NCBI GenBank assembly: GCA_035299085.1
Contig: DATGXG010000024.1
Span: forward strand, 1-64,000
DNA length: 64,000 bases
Direction: 5' to 3'
Source of the DNA: Bacteroidales bacterium
GTDB taxonomy: Bacteria; Bacteroidota; Bacteroidia; Bacteroidales; UBA10428
Shown: positions 45,000-53,843 of the stretch, piece by piece
Layout of the letters: every line of letters begins with the position of its first letter
Position numbering within the stretch: position 1 is the first letter of the stretch
Notes under the pieces: model-generated
Seen by the model: only the letters and a program-made list of their open reading frames with translations
What the model was told of the DNA's origin: nothing
The model's database searches: none
Position numbers and translations under genes: made by a program

Positions 45000-47492
45000 A
45001 TGTTGTTGAAGAAACTCTTTTCAGTATCTCTTGCTTTATTTTTCATATTCATGAATGCTCAGTCCACAATTCCTGCCAGAAAAGGCTGGTGGAAATTTCA
45101 GGATCCGGCAAATCTCACATCTCCTGAACAGGGCTATGGACAGCCGTTAGTTCTTACAGGCTCCCATACTGCAGTCGAAGGTCCCTGGGCAGACAATCAC
45201 GCTGTAATGATAGGTTCAGGCAGCTATTATAAAATGAATCATGGCATACAACCAAACGGAGGCGGAAACTATGTAAACGAATATTCGCTGATGGTTGATT
45301 TCAAAGTTCCTGCCCTTGGAGTATGGCATAGTTTCTTTCAGACTTCGGTAAATAATGGAAATGACGGCGATTTCTTCATTAACACTACGGGCAATATTGG
45401 TGTTGCAGCCGTCGGTTACAGCGATTACGCCATTGAGCCCGACCAGTGGTACCGGCTTGTCATTTCAGTAAAAAACGGTAACCATTTTACCTGTTATCTC
45501 GACGGAAAACCTTTTCTTTCAGGAATCACGCAAGATATCGATGGAAGGTTCTCACTTGAAAATCAATTGCTTGTTTTCGCCGATAATGACGGAGAGGACG
45601 GAGAAATAGTCTGCGCAGAACTTGCTATATGGAACCAGTCGCTCACAGCCGCACAGGCCATGGAACTGGGAGGTTATGGCCATGAAGTCAACCCGGTTGT
45701 GATGACAAAAGTGCCCTTTTTACAGCAGGAAGGAACCAATATGATGACCGTTTGCTGGCATGATATTGATGGCTCTGCAACCATTGTAAAATACGGAACC
45801 GATTCATTACTTACTGACAAACTGGAAGGAACGAATGAATTGATCAAGGAACCCTACCGTTGGCATACAGTTAAATTAACCGGACTTCAGCCCGGTACGC
45901 GTTATTATTACAAAGTAGGAAATGGCACGGCTTTTTCACGAGTTTATTCGTTCAAAACGTTGCCTGACAAATCCTACACGGGAAAGCTTAGATTTATCCT
46001 GCTTGGCGATACTCATTGCCCTGACAGTACTGCCGTTAACCATGTGCTTAAAACAGCACGTGAAAAAATATCTGAGTTATACGGACCGGATATAGAAAAT
46101 CATGTAAATGGTATTTTCCATTCAGGGGATATTGTTGTTGATGGAAGTATACTTGAACAATATACAACTGAATTTTTAAGACCTATATCCGTTTTGTCAC
46201 CCTATTTGCCAACCATGGCTGTAGCCGGTAATCATGAAGGCGAAAACAGCTATTTCTACAGATATATGAAACTGGATGATTATTCAGCATTTCCTCAAAA
46301 CCCTGATCTGAATGAAAAAATATGGTCGATCCAGGCAGGTAATGGCTTGTTCATCGGCATGAATTCAAATATTACCGGAACCTACGGCAACCAGGAAATA
46401 AACTGGCTGAAAAGCAGACTGAATGAAGCTGAGGCGGACACTTCAATTGACTTTGTTTTTCTTTTTATGCATCATTTTCCTTATTCCGAATTATGGAACG
46501 TTTCCGATGAGAGTATTGAGTGGGTTAAAAATTCGGTTGTTCCTGTTCTCAAAAATTTCCCGAAAGTCAGGGAATTACACTACGGACACACGCATGGTTA
46601 TGAAAGAGGAACACTACTGTCGAATAAGGAAGATGGCGATTTCAATATCATTTGCGGTGGAGGTGGCGGTGGAGGACTGGATCCGTGGGAATCGTCCGAC
46701 AATCATGATTACAATGATATAAACAAATCCTTTAGCACCCATTTTTTCCAGGTTTTGGAGCTGGATGCATCTAATCACTCCTATAGTACGACTGTTTATG
46801 ATGTCGGTAGTGAAGGCAACTGGAAGGACGGTAAAATCATGGATGTGATTTACAGGAAAAACGACCAGCTTGCTCCCCAACAACCGGTTATTGAAAATAT
46901 AACGACCCGGAATGATTCATTGTATATTGCAACATCTGAATACAAGGGCGTTGATTCCCTGATGTCGTTACATTTACAGGTATTCAGGTCAAATCAACTG
47001 CTTGTTGATACCGTGCTTCAGGGAATGAATATTTATGGATTGAACCAGGGCTTGCCTGTAAACCGGAATGCTTCTGTCGATCTGAACCGTCTTGCTTTAC
47101 CTGTGTCTTCGCTTGAAACAGGTTCCTGTGTATTTAAAATCAGATACCGCGATCATAACCTGAAATGGAGTGAGTGGTCGGCTGACTATAATGTGACATT
47201 GAATTCATCCGATGCCGCATCTGCTGATGGCCTTGGTTATATGCTTTACCAGAATTTCCCGAATCCGTTTGATGACAGAACTTCAATTACCTATTATATC
47301 CCTGAAAAAAGTGATGTAAACTTCAGAATTTTCGATCTGAAAAGCTCACTTGTCAAAACAATTGATGAAGGGATGAAAGAAAGAGGGCTATATACACTTA
47401 TTTTAAAAGATGAGGAGTTCCCTACCGGAACCTTGTCCTACCAGATGATTACATCAAACGGCGTATTAACCCGAAAAATGGTGAAGAATTAA
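45000..47492 (+). CDS. LamG-fused purple acid phosphatase-like metallophosphoesterase with T9SS sorting domain
   Basis: An 830-residue secreted enzyme. Signal peptide LFSVSLALFFIFMNAQS; LamG module (about 22-235) close to those in the preceding gene; a fibronectin-like purple acid phosphatase N domain (about 238-325, LTGLQPGTRYYYKVG); a calcineurin-like metallophosphatase domain with GDTH (about 335), SGD (about 377), GNHE (about 409), HH (about 491) and GHTHG (about 529), a full dimetal set; and a T9SS C-terminal domain beginning NFPNPF. It should remove phosphate from extracellular esters. It starts 23 bases after a terminator, so its expression may differ from that of SusCD. Confidence 0.9.
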   Translation: MLLKKLFSVSLALFFIFMNAQSTIPARKGWWKFQDPANLTSPEQGYGQPLVLTGSHTAVEGPWADNHAVMIGSGSYYKMNHGIQPNGGGNYVNEYSLMVDFKVPALGVWHSFFQTSVNNGNDGDFFINTTGNIGVAAVGYSDYAIEPDQWYRLVISVKNGNHFTCYLDGKPFLSGITQDIDGRFSLENQLLVFADNDGEDGEIVCAELAIWNQSLTAAQAMELGGYGHEVNPVVMTKVPFLQQEGTNMMTVCWHDIDGSATIVKYGTDSLLTDKLEGTNELIKEPYRWHTVKLTGLQPGTRYYYKVGNGTAFSRVYSFKTLPDKSYTGKLRFILLGDTHCPDSTAVNHVLKTAREKISELYGPDIENHVNGIFHSGDIVVDGSILEQYTTEFLRPISVLSPYLPTMAVAGNHEGENSYFYRYMKLDDYSAFPQNPDLNEKIWSIQAGNGLFIGMNSNITGTYGNQEINWLKSRLNEAEADTSIDFVFLFMHHFPYSELWNVSDESIEWVKNSVVPVLKNFPKVRELHYGHTHGYERGTLLSNKEDGDFNIICGGGGGGGLDPWESSDNHDYNDINKSFSTHFFQVLELDASNHSYSTTVYDVGSEGNWKDGKIMDVIYRKNDQLAPQQPVIENITTRNDSLYIATSEYKGVDSLMSLHLQVFRSNQLLVDTVLQGMNIYGLNQGLPVNRNASVDLNRLALPVSSLETGSCVFKIRYRDHNLKWSEWSADYNVTLNSSDAASADGLGYMLYQNFPNPFDDRTSITYYIPEKSDVNFRIFDLKSSLVKTIDEGMKERGLYTLILKDEEFPTGTLSYQMITSNGVLTRKMVKN

Positions 47493-47496
47493 AATC

Positions 47497-47612
47497 GTTT
47501 GAGGTTTATTGTTTGAGGTTTATTGTTAACCAATACTCCGCCGTTTGCCTTAAAACCTCAAACTTCAAACTTTAAACCCAAAACCTCAAACCTCAAACTT
47601 CAAACCTCAAAC
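47497..47612. repeat. Heptamer repeat array (TTTGAGG / CCTCAAA)
   Basis: GTTTGAGGTTTATT occurs twice at 47498-47525. After a 27-base spacer, nine consecutive heptamers CCTCAAA, CTTCAAA, CTTTAAA, CCCAAAA and so on run in strict 7-base phase from 47555. The two halves are inverted relative to each other and could form a long hairpin after the phosphatase gene. Confidence 0.85.
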
Positions 47613-47647
47613 TTTTTTATTTACTTTATAGTACATTCCAAAATGAC

Positions 47648-48994
47648 ATGAATAAACGCCTGTATACCCTGCTTATCAGTATGGTGGCTGCTTTGGGTGG
47701 ACTACTATTCGGTTTTGACATTGCCATATTTTCAGGAATCATTCCGTTTATCCAGCCCTATTTTCACCTGAATGATGTGCAACTAGGGTGGACAGGCAGC
47801 AGTTTATATATCGGGTGCATAATCGGTTCGCTGGCAACAGGACAATTGACCGACCGCTTTGGCCGTAAATTTCCACTGCTCGTTTCTGCATTGATCTTTT
47901 CGGTATCCTGTATATTCACCGGGTGGTCACAAACTTACTCCTCCCTCATCATCTGGCGGATTATCGCCGGTATCGGTGTAGGCTCTGCTTCGGTGCTTTC
48001 ACCGTTGTATATTGCCGAAATCAGTCCGTCGGACATCCGGGGCCGAATGGTTTCATTGAACCAGCTTGCCATTGTAACCGGAATCCTGCTGGCCTATTTC
48101 TCAAACTACATACTGGCTGATTTTGCCGATAATTGGAGATGGATGTTTACTTCCGGAGCCTTTCCGGCCGGGCTGTTCCTGATATGCACGCTATTCATTC
48201 CCGAAAGTCCGCGCTGGCTTATATTGAAAGGAAATGAAGAAAAAGGAGAAAGGATACTGACACGCCTGATGGATAAAGAAGCTGTGTCCAGGGAATTGCA
48301 GGAGATTAAAATTACAGTTGCCGGTGAAGTCCGGGGAAAAGTCAGCGATCTTTTTAAAAAGGGTGTGCGTTATATCGTTTTTATCGGGATTATCCTTGCC
48401 GTTTTCCAGCAGATTTCCGGTGCCAATGCGGTTTTCTTTTATGCCCCCATCATTTTTGAAAAAGCAGGAATGAATATCAAAAGCCAGCTTTTTCAGCAGA
48501 TTCTGGTTGGATTTACGAATTTCATATTCACCTTTCTTGCGATACGATTGGTAGACCGGCTTGGAAGGAAAAAATTAATGGTCGGAGGCTCCTTCCTGAT
48601 CGGACTCTGGCTTTTGATCATTGCTGCCTTTTTTCATTTCGGGTGGTTTAGCGGATTCGGGCTAACCCTCTTTGTACTGCTTTTTATTGCCACCTACTCC
48701 ACAACCCTGGCGCCGGTAACCTGGGTGCTCATGTCAGAGATTTTTCCGAACCGGATAAGAGGTACAGCCATGTCGGTTGCCACAGGAACCTTATGGATAT
48801 CCTGTTTTGCCCTGACGTTCGGATTTCCTATACTTTTCGGAAGCAACAATGGCAAAGGACTCCTGAGCCCGATGTGGAATTTCGTGCTGTTTTCAGGGAT
48901 CAACTTCCTGTATTTCTTTATTCTTCTCAGAATGGTTCCTGAGACAAAAGGGAAAACACTGGAAGAGATTGAGATGGAACTGACAAAAAAATAG
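47648..48994 (+). CDS. Sugar-porter family MFS transporter
   Basis: A 448-residue twelve-helix transporter of the sugar porter group (XylE/GalP/GLUT-like). Signatures are GLLFGFDIAIFSG in helix 1, DRFGRK after helix 2, PESPRWL after helix 6, QQISGANAVFFYAP in helix 7 and PETKGKTLEEIE at the end. It probably carries a monosaccharide with protons across the inner membrane. Its place beside the SusCD/phosphatase locus suggests the dephosphorylated sugar as cargo, but the repeat array between them weakens the link. Confidence 0.92.
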   Translation: MNKRLYTLLISMVAALGGLLFGFDIAIFSGIIPFIQPYFHLNDVQLGWTGSSLYIGCIIGSLATGQLTDRFGRKFPLLVSALIFSVSCIFTGWSQTYSSLIIWRIIAGIGVGSASVLSPLYIAEISPSDIRGRMVSLNQLAIVTGILLAYFSNYILADFADNWRWMFTSGAFPAGLFLICTLFIPESPRWLILKGNEEKGERILTRLMDKEAVSRELQEIKITVAGEVRGKVSDLFKKGVRYIVFIGIILAVFQQISGANAVFFYAPIIFEKAGMNIKSQLFQQILVGFTNFIFTFLAIRLVDRLGRKKLMVGGSFLIGLWLLIIAAFFHFGWFSGFGLTLFVLLFIATYSTTLAPVTWVLMSEIFPNRIRGTAMSVATGTLWISCFALTFGFPILFGSNNGKGLLSPMWNFVLFSGINFLYFFILLRMVPETKGKTLEEIEMELTKK

Positions 48995-49004
48995 ATCAAA
49001 TGGA

Positions 49005-49035
49005 TTTGATTGAATGAATAAAAGTTGTACATTTG
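49005..49035 (+). promoter_or_regulatory. Bacteroidota promoter of the tetR-type gene (-33 and -7)
   Basis: TTTG at 49005-49008, a 19-base spacer, then TACATTTG at 49028-49035: both elements match the phylum consensus with correct spacing. Transcription should start near 49040, inside the operator. This rules out the TTG at 49025 as start codon. Confidence 0.75.
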
Positions 49036-49036
49036 C

Positions 49037-49052
49037 ATACCAAACGGTCGGT
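49037..49052. promoter_or_regulatory. TetR-type operator 1 (autoregulatory)
   Basis: ATACCAAACGGTCGGT; its reverse complement ACCGACCGTTTGGTAT differs from the site at 49679-49694 at only two of 16 positions. It overlaps the predicted transcription start of the regulator gene. Confidence 0.75.
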
Positions 49053-49054
49053 TT

Positions 49055-49657
49055 GTGAACGAGACGAAAGAACATATTTTAAGAACTTCATTGCTCCTTT
49101 TTCTTCAGAAGAGCTACAGGGATGTTACCATGCGGGAGATCGTTGAAAAAACGGGAATGTCGAAAGGAGCTTTTTACCATTACTTTACCAGCAAAGAGGA
49201 GCTTTTTAAAGAGATAGTTACCCGGTTCATGTCGTCGGGGGCGGCAAATTATGCTGCTTTCAATAAAACGTCCCTGAAGAAGTTTTATGAAGACTACATC
49301 GATTCGCTGGATACTTCTTTGAAACAACTAAGCAACATGGTGGATGAAAAGGAAAGGGAGTCATTCAATTTTAATTTCTTTCTGATCCTCTTTGAGGCTG
49401 TTGGCCGTTTCCCCGAATTTCTTAAAATGGAATTACAGCAACACCGGAAAGATATTAATGCCTGGAAAAAAATTATAGCTGTTGCCAGGAAGACAGGAGA
49501 AATCAAAAGCGAAAACACGGACGAAGAAATTGCACAGCTTTTTCTTTTCTGCTCCGACGGTGTTTTTCTAAGGTTCATAAACAGTGATAAACCGGTAACT
49601 TTCCCGGATTTCCTCAGGTCGGCATTCAATTCAATATATAAGAATTTAAAAACCTGA
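49055..49657 (+). CDS. TetR/AcrR-family transcriptional repressor
   Basis: A 200-residue regulator. The GTG at 49055 is chosen because a complete promoter and operator lie just upstream of it. The helix-turn-helix is in YRDVTMREIVEKTGMSKGAFYHYFTSKEELFKEI (about residues 18-50). The C-terminal ligand domain is helical and unassigned. The matching operator before the ABC genes implies it represses both itself and the exporter, releasing on binding a small molecule. Confidence 0.92.
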   Translation: MNETKEHILRTSLLLFLQKSYRDVTMREIVEKTGMSKGAFYHYFTSKEELFKEIVTRFMSSGAANYAAFNKTSLKKFYEDYIDSLDTSLKQLSNMVDEKERESFNFNFFLILFEAVGRFPEFLKMELQQHRKDINAWKKIIAVARKTGEIKSENTDEEIAQLFLFCSDGVFLRFINSDKPVTFPDFLRSAFNSIYKNLKT

Positions 49658-49678
49658 TTTTTTTTTATTATCCAACAT

Positions 49679-49694
49679 ACCGACTGTTCGGTAT
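49679..49694. promoter_or_regulatory. TetR-type operator 2 (ABC transporter operon)
   Basis: ACCGACTGTTCGGTAT, with the T at 49678 forming the palindrome TACCGA-CTGT-TCGGTA. It is 13 bases before the ATP-binding subunit start. Confidence 0.75.
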
Positions 49695-49707
49695 TATAAT
49701 AAGATCT

Positions 49708-50622
49708 ATGGAAGAAGTAATCAGAACGGATAACATCAGCAAATTTTACAGGGATGTGAAAGCGGTTTCAAATGTATCGCTCAACGTAAGGAAAGGAGAA
49801 ATATATGGCTTCCTGGGACTGAACGGTGCCGGAAAGACAACCACAATCCGGATGCTGCTTGGCATGATCAAACCCACATCAGGCACAGCTTACATAAATG
49901 GCCAGAAAGTCAAAGCAAATAGTACGAATATATGGAAAGACACCGGTTACCTGGTTGAAATTCCCTATTCATACCCGGAGTTAACGGTGAGGGAAAATCT
50001 CGAAATCATAAGGCGGCTCCGCTTTTTAAATGACAGAAAGTCTGTGGACACGATAATGGAAAAGCTATCTCTGAGCCGTTATGCGGATCGGAAAACAAAA
50101 AATCTCTCACTTGGAAATGCACAGCGTCTTGGACTGGCAAAGGCACTTATTCACCAACCTTCAATTTTACTACTTGATGAACCTGCAAATAGTCTTGATC
50201 CTGCCGGTATTTATGAAATCAGGGAGATGATGAAGGACCTGGCATACAACCACGGGGTCACTCTGTTTATTTCGAGTCACATCCTTGGAGAAGTGTCGCG
50301 GTTTGCATCACGGATCGGGATAATTCACAATGGTCGGCTTATACAGGAAATCAATAGCAGTGAATTGGAAAAGTTATGCCGGAAACGATTGCTGATCAAT
50401 ACAGCCAATAATAAAGCAGCCACGGATTTAATGGTATCCAGGGGCATCCGCATAAACGAAACACCCGATAAGATGATTGAAATTTCAGACAACCATTTCA
50501 TTGATCAGCCCGACAGGATGGCCGAACTTTTGGTTGGTAATAATCTCCCCCTCCTGCACCTGCAGGTCACTGAAGAAGACCTCGAATCCTATTTTCTAAG
50601 AACAATCAGTCAATCCAATTAA
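49708..50622 (+). CDS. ABC transporter ATP-binding subunit
   Basis: A 304-residue ABC ATPase of the drug/bacitracin-exporter type. Walker A GLNGAGKTTT (about residue 37), signature LSLGNAQRLGLAKAL, Walker B ILLLDEPANSLD and switch ISSH are all intact. About 80 extra residues at the C terminus (RKRLLINTANNKAATDLM) are usual in this type. It pairs with the permease that starts two bases later and is controlled by the TetR-type repressor. Confidence 0.94.
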   Translation: MEEVIRTDNISKFYRDVKAVSNVSLNVRKGEIYGFLGLNGAGKTTTIRMLLGMIKPTSGTAYINGQKVKANSTNIWKDTGYLVEIPYSYPELTVRENLEIIRRLRFLNDRKSVDTIMEKLSLSRYADRKTKNLSLGNAQRLGLAKALIHQPSILLLDEPANSLDPAGIYEIREMMKDLAYNHGVTLFISSHILGEVSRFASRIGIIHNGRLIQEINSSELEKLCRKRLLINTANNKAATDLMVSRGIRINETPDKMIEISDNHFIDQPDRMAELLVGNNLPLLHLQVTEEDLESYFLRTISQSN

Positions 50623-50624
50623 TC

Positions 50625-51404
50625 ATGAAAGCCCTGTCAATTCTTCGTGTAGAAATTCTTAAAGTTCAAAAATCAAAAATTCTTTTTATTACCGTCGGCT
50701 TTTTCATACTCATTCCGCTTATGATGGCTCTTATGATGTTTGTATCTAAAAATCCGGATATTGCGGCAAAACTCGGATTATTCGGAACAAAAGCCAAAAT
50801 GTTTAATGAAAATGACTGGACAGGATTCGGAACGGTGATCATCCAGTCAATGGCCTCTGTTGGGTTCATCGGGTACGGGTTTGTCACTTCATGGGTTTTT
50901 GGCCGGGAACACTCTGACAGAACTTTCAAAGATATGCTATCACTGCCTGTCAGCAGATCATTGATAGTTTATGCTAAAATGACGGTTGCCTTCATTTGGT
51001 GCCTGATGCTTTCTGCCATTCTTTTTCTGGCTTCTCTGCTTTTCGGTTTAATGCTTGACTTGCCCGGTTTAACAAATCAGGTTGCCGTTCATTTCTCAAA
51101 AATGTTCTTTATGACTTCCGTTCTCACCCTGTTACTGAACCCGCTGATTGCTTTTCTTTCGGGCTACAGCAATGGTATTGTAGCTCCACTGGGGTTTATG
51201 ATAGTAACCCTGATAATGGCTAATTTCGCCGGATTATTAGGTATAGGGCCTTATTTCCCCTGGTCAATTCCGGGTTTGTACTCAGTTGCTTCACATGATC
51301 CGGGGCTGCAATTACATTTTTCCAGTTATATGATACTTGCTGTCACTTTCTTTATAGGAATGGCTGGTACACTTTACTGGTGGAAAAATGCAGATCACAA
51401 ATAA
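50625..51404 (+). CDS. ABC-2 type transporter permease
   Basis: A 259-residue integral membrane protein with six predicted helices, including ILFITVGFFILIPLMMALMMF near the N terminus. The exposed motif FGREHSDRTFKDMLSLPVSRS is typical of ABC-2 permeases of the bacitracin/lantibiotic group. It forms an exporter with the upstream ATPase; the cargo is unknown. Confidence 0.88.
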   Translation: MKALSILRVEILKVQKSKILFITVGFFILIPLMMALMMFVSKNPDIAAKLGLFGTKAKMFNENDWTGFGTVIIQSMASVGFIGYGFVTSWVFGREHSDRTFKDMLSLPVSRSLIVYAKMTVAFIWCLMLSAILFLASLLFGLMLDLPGLTNQVAVHFSKMFFMTSVLTLLLNPLIAFLSGYSNGIVAPLGFMIVTLIMANFAGLLGIGPYFPWSIPGLYSVASHDPGLQLHFSSYMILAVTFFIGMAGTLYWWKNADHK

Positions 51405-51431
51405 CACCTGCAACCTAAAGTCATTTGATTA

Positions 51432-51466
51432 CAACCCTGACAGGTCCTGCGGACTCTGTCAGGTTG
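51432..51466. terminator. Bidirectional hairpin between convergent operons
   Basis: CAACCCTGACAG-GTCC-TGC-GGAC-T-CTGTCAGGTTG forms a long stem with one bulged C and one bulged T. It sits between the ABC permease and the end of the minus-strand utilisation locus. There is no long T-tract on either side, so termination is only probable; the sequence also resembles dispersed CCTGACAG/CTGTCAGG repeats (compare 4178-4210). Confidence 0.5.
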
Positions 51467-51484
51467 TGATACCAGTAGGCACTA

Positions 51485-53839
51485 TCAGGTTGTAATGATT
51501 CGGACCCCGAATACAGGACCGGCTGTATTGCGCTCATGGGCCCGGAATGTAACGGTAACCTTGTTCTTTCCATGGGTCAGTTCTGCAGGAATTTCATACC
51601 GGGTATCAGTAAACTGCCCCTCGGCCTTTCCTTTCATATCCTCAGTGGCGATCACTTTCCCGTTGACAAGGATATCAAACGTCTTGGCGCCAGGGAAACC
51701 ACCCCAGTAGTCAACAACAAGAGCCACCGGTTTATCGGGTTTTACTTTCATATCGAATGAAAACCAACCTCCCCTGGATTCACGGTTTGCCCTTTCCTTG
51801 AAAAATCCGTTGGTTGAATTTTCGCTTTTGAAGTTATGATCCCGTTCAGGCTGCATTTCACCTGGCTGCACAAAATCAACTGTCTTTTCCTGTAATTCCT
51901 TTACATGGGCCATGTGTTCCTTATAGGAGGCCTCCCTCTTATTCCAGTCGTCGTATGTGAACAAATCCCAGTAAACGGTATAGTGGTTTTCATAGATCGA
52001 ATAAAATGGCACCAGTTCCACATCACGAGGTTTTCCCACATTTTTCGTAAGAAATGTGTTTGTTTTGCCTGAAACCGGTTCAAGCCATCTGGCCGGATTG
52101 CGCTCTCCTGTAATCAAAACAGGCACATACAGCGGATCCGGAACATTCGGGTCCTCTTCGGGACCAAGAATTCCAGCCATTACAACCGGGCCATACAAAA
52201 CAGCCACTCTGTCGGAATCGTCCGGCATGTTTTCAAGCCTGAGTGAGAACGGCATTTTAACTTCTACCTTATCACCTTTATTCCAGGTTCGTTTGATAGT
52301 CACAAAACTGCCCGGTTCACTCTTAATTTTAATTTCTTTCCCGTTAACCAGAATGGTAAAGCCTTCCTTTGCCCAATAAGGATACCGCACCTGTAGGGTG
52401 AATTTAACCGGTTTTTCACAGTCCATCGTGAAGGTTGTACCCTGCTCATCAGGAAACGCTGTTTTTTGTTCCACCTTTACGGCCTTATCCTTCCAGGTTA
52501 CCTGTGATGCGATAAACTGGCTTACAAAAAGTTCTTCATCATTATGATAGTAGATATCCCAGCCGTATTTGGAATGGTTTTCCATTCCGGTGCCCACGCA
52601 ACAGGTGAACCAGTACGGATCCTCAAATTCCTTTCTTCCTCCCATATCCAGCGAAAGATTGTATATCACACGCCCGTCTACCGGGTTCTGTGCCGAATGA
52701 ATGTGGTTCAGAAGCATTCGTTCATACACATCGGCTTCAGCGGCTGATGCATCCCACATGAACAGGTGGCGTGTGAGTTTGAGCATATTGTAAACATTGC
52801 AGGACTCGGTTGTATAAGGCCCCAGCCTGTCGCGCAACTTATCGGCGGGACCGAAATATTCACTGTTGCCGTTTCCACCTGTTACATAAGAATGGTGATG
52901 CACTACCCTGTCCCAGAAGAATTCAGCTGATTTCCTTTCATTCTGGTCCCCTGTAAGTTCGTACTGGCGGGCCAATCCGATTAACTTCGGAATTTGGGTG
53001 TTGGCATGCTTACCCGGAAGAACATCTTTGCCGGCCAGCAGGGAATCAAGGATGGCTTTGTGATAGAATACCTGTGAGAGTTTCAAATACTTTTCCTCGC
53101 CGGTATCACCATAAAGATCAGCCAGGACCTCATTGATTCCTCCATGCTCGCAATTCAGCATTTTCTGTACTGAAGAGTCAGGTAAATCGTTCACTATCGT
53201 ACCAATCCAGCCTGCAAACCGGGATTCCACTTCAAGCGCTTTCTGATTCCCGCAAAGTTCATAGGCATCGCGTAGCCCGGCCATCACCTTATGCATGGTA
53301 TAGAAGGGTGACCATAAACCATTCAGATCAAACCCTCCGGTACGTATTTTCCCTTTTGCCACTTCATTTTCAAAAATCTTTTCACCGTCCTTGAAAGCTC
53401 CTATATAACCCAGTGGACTCGCTTTCTGGCAGGTATCCAATTCTGCAACGATATAATTTACCCTGTCGAGGAACTGCTTGTCTCCGGTAGTTTTATACAT
53501 AAGCGCACAGGCACTCAGATAGTGCCCCAAACTGTGTCCGGCCAGTGTATTGTCTTCCCAGCCGTGATACTGTTCCGCTTTTTGTTTTAAACCTGCTTCA
53601 CGGCGAAACCCTGCCAATAGCCTGTCAGGCTCATAATTCAACAATGATTTTATGTTTAGTTCCGTAGCTTTTTTAAACGGGCCGTCAAGCAGTTGCACAT
53701 CGGTTATTTCGAAAGGAATCGCTCTGAAAGAGATGACTTCCCGGCCGCCGGTTTTAATTGTACCGGCTTTATTTGTGCATGATACCAGACAAATCACGCC
53801 TATAAGAAACGAAGATACTATTCCGATTGTGGTTTTCAT
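51485..53839 (-). CDS. GH127/GH146-like beta-L-arabinofuranosidase lipoprotein
   Basis: A 784-residue predicted lipoprotein (lipobox VICLVSC), starting at the ATG 53839, five bases after the upstream stop; the longer frame would overlap that gene. The (alpha/alpha)6 barrel carries the zinc and nucleophile residues of GH127-type enzymes: Glu-x-Cys in TTESCN and Cys413-Cys414 in FTCCVGTGMENHSKYG; the Glu in NSEYFG is the candidate acid/base. CCVGTGMEN rather than CCPPN points to the GH146-like branch. A C-terminal beta domain (about 690-784, DUF6805-like) is present. Probable target: terminal beta-L-arabinofuranose. It is the last gene of the operon. Confidence 0.9.
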   Translation of the reverse strand: MKTTIGIVSSFLIGVICLVSCTNKAGTIKTGGREVISFRAIPFEITDVQLLDGPFKKATELNIKSLLNYEPDRLLAGFRREAGLKQKAEQYHGWEDNTLAGHSLGHYLSACALMYKTTGDKQFLDRVNYIVAELDTCQKASPLGYIGAFKDGEKIFENEVAKGKIRTGGFDLNGLWSPFYTMHKVMAGLRDAYELCGNQKALEVESRFAGWIGTIVNDLPDSSVQKMLNCEHGGINEVLADLYGDTGEEKYLKLSQVFYHKAILDSLLAGKDVLPGKHANTQIPKLIGLARQYELTGDQNERKSAEFFWDRVVHHHSYVTGGNGNSEYFGPADKLRDRLGPYTTESCNVYNMLKLTRHLFMWDASAAEADVYERMLLNHIHSAQNPVDGRVIYNLSLDMGGRKEFEDPYWFTCCVGTGMENHSKYGWDIYYHNDEELFVSQFIASQVTWKDKAVKVEQKTAFPDEQGTTFTMDCEKPVKFTLQVRYPYWAKEGFTILVNGKEIKIKSEPGSFVTIKRTWNKGDKVEVKMPFSLRLENMPDDSDRVAVLYGPVVMAGILGPEEDPNVPDPLYVPVLITGERNPARWLEPVSGKTNTFLTKNVGKPRDVELVPFYSIYENHYTVYWDLFTYDDWNKREASYKEHMAHVKELQEKTVDFVQPGEMQPERDHNFKSENSTNGFFKERANRESRGGWFSFDMKVKPDKPVALVVDYWGGFPGAKTFDILVNGKVIATEDMKGKAEGQFTDTRYEIPAELTHGKNKVTVTFRAHERNTAGPVFGVRIITT

Positions 53840-53843
53840 AGTG

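Noticed and set aside
49025..49657. TTG at 49025 as start of the TetR-type regulator
   Set aside because: It lies upstream of the -7 element and operator, so it would not be on the mRNA; GTG at 49055 fits.
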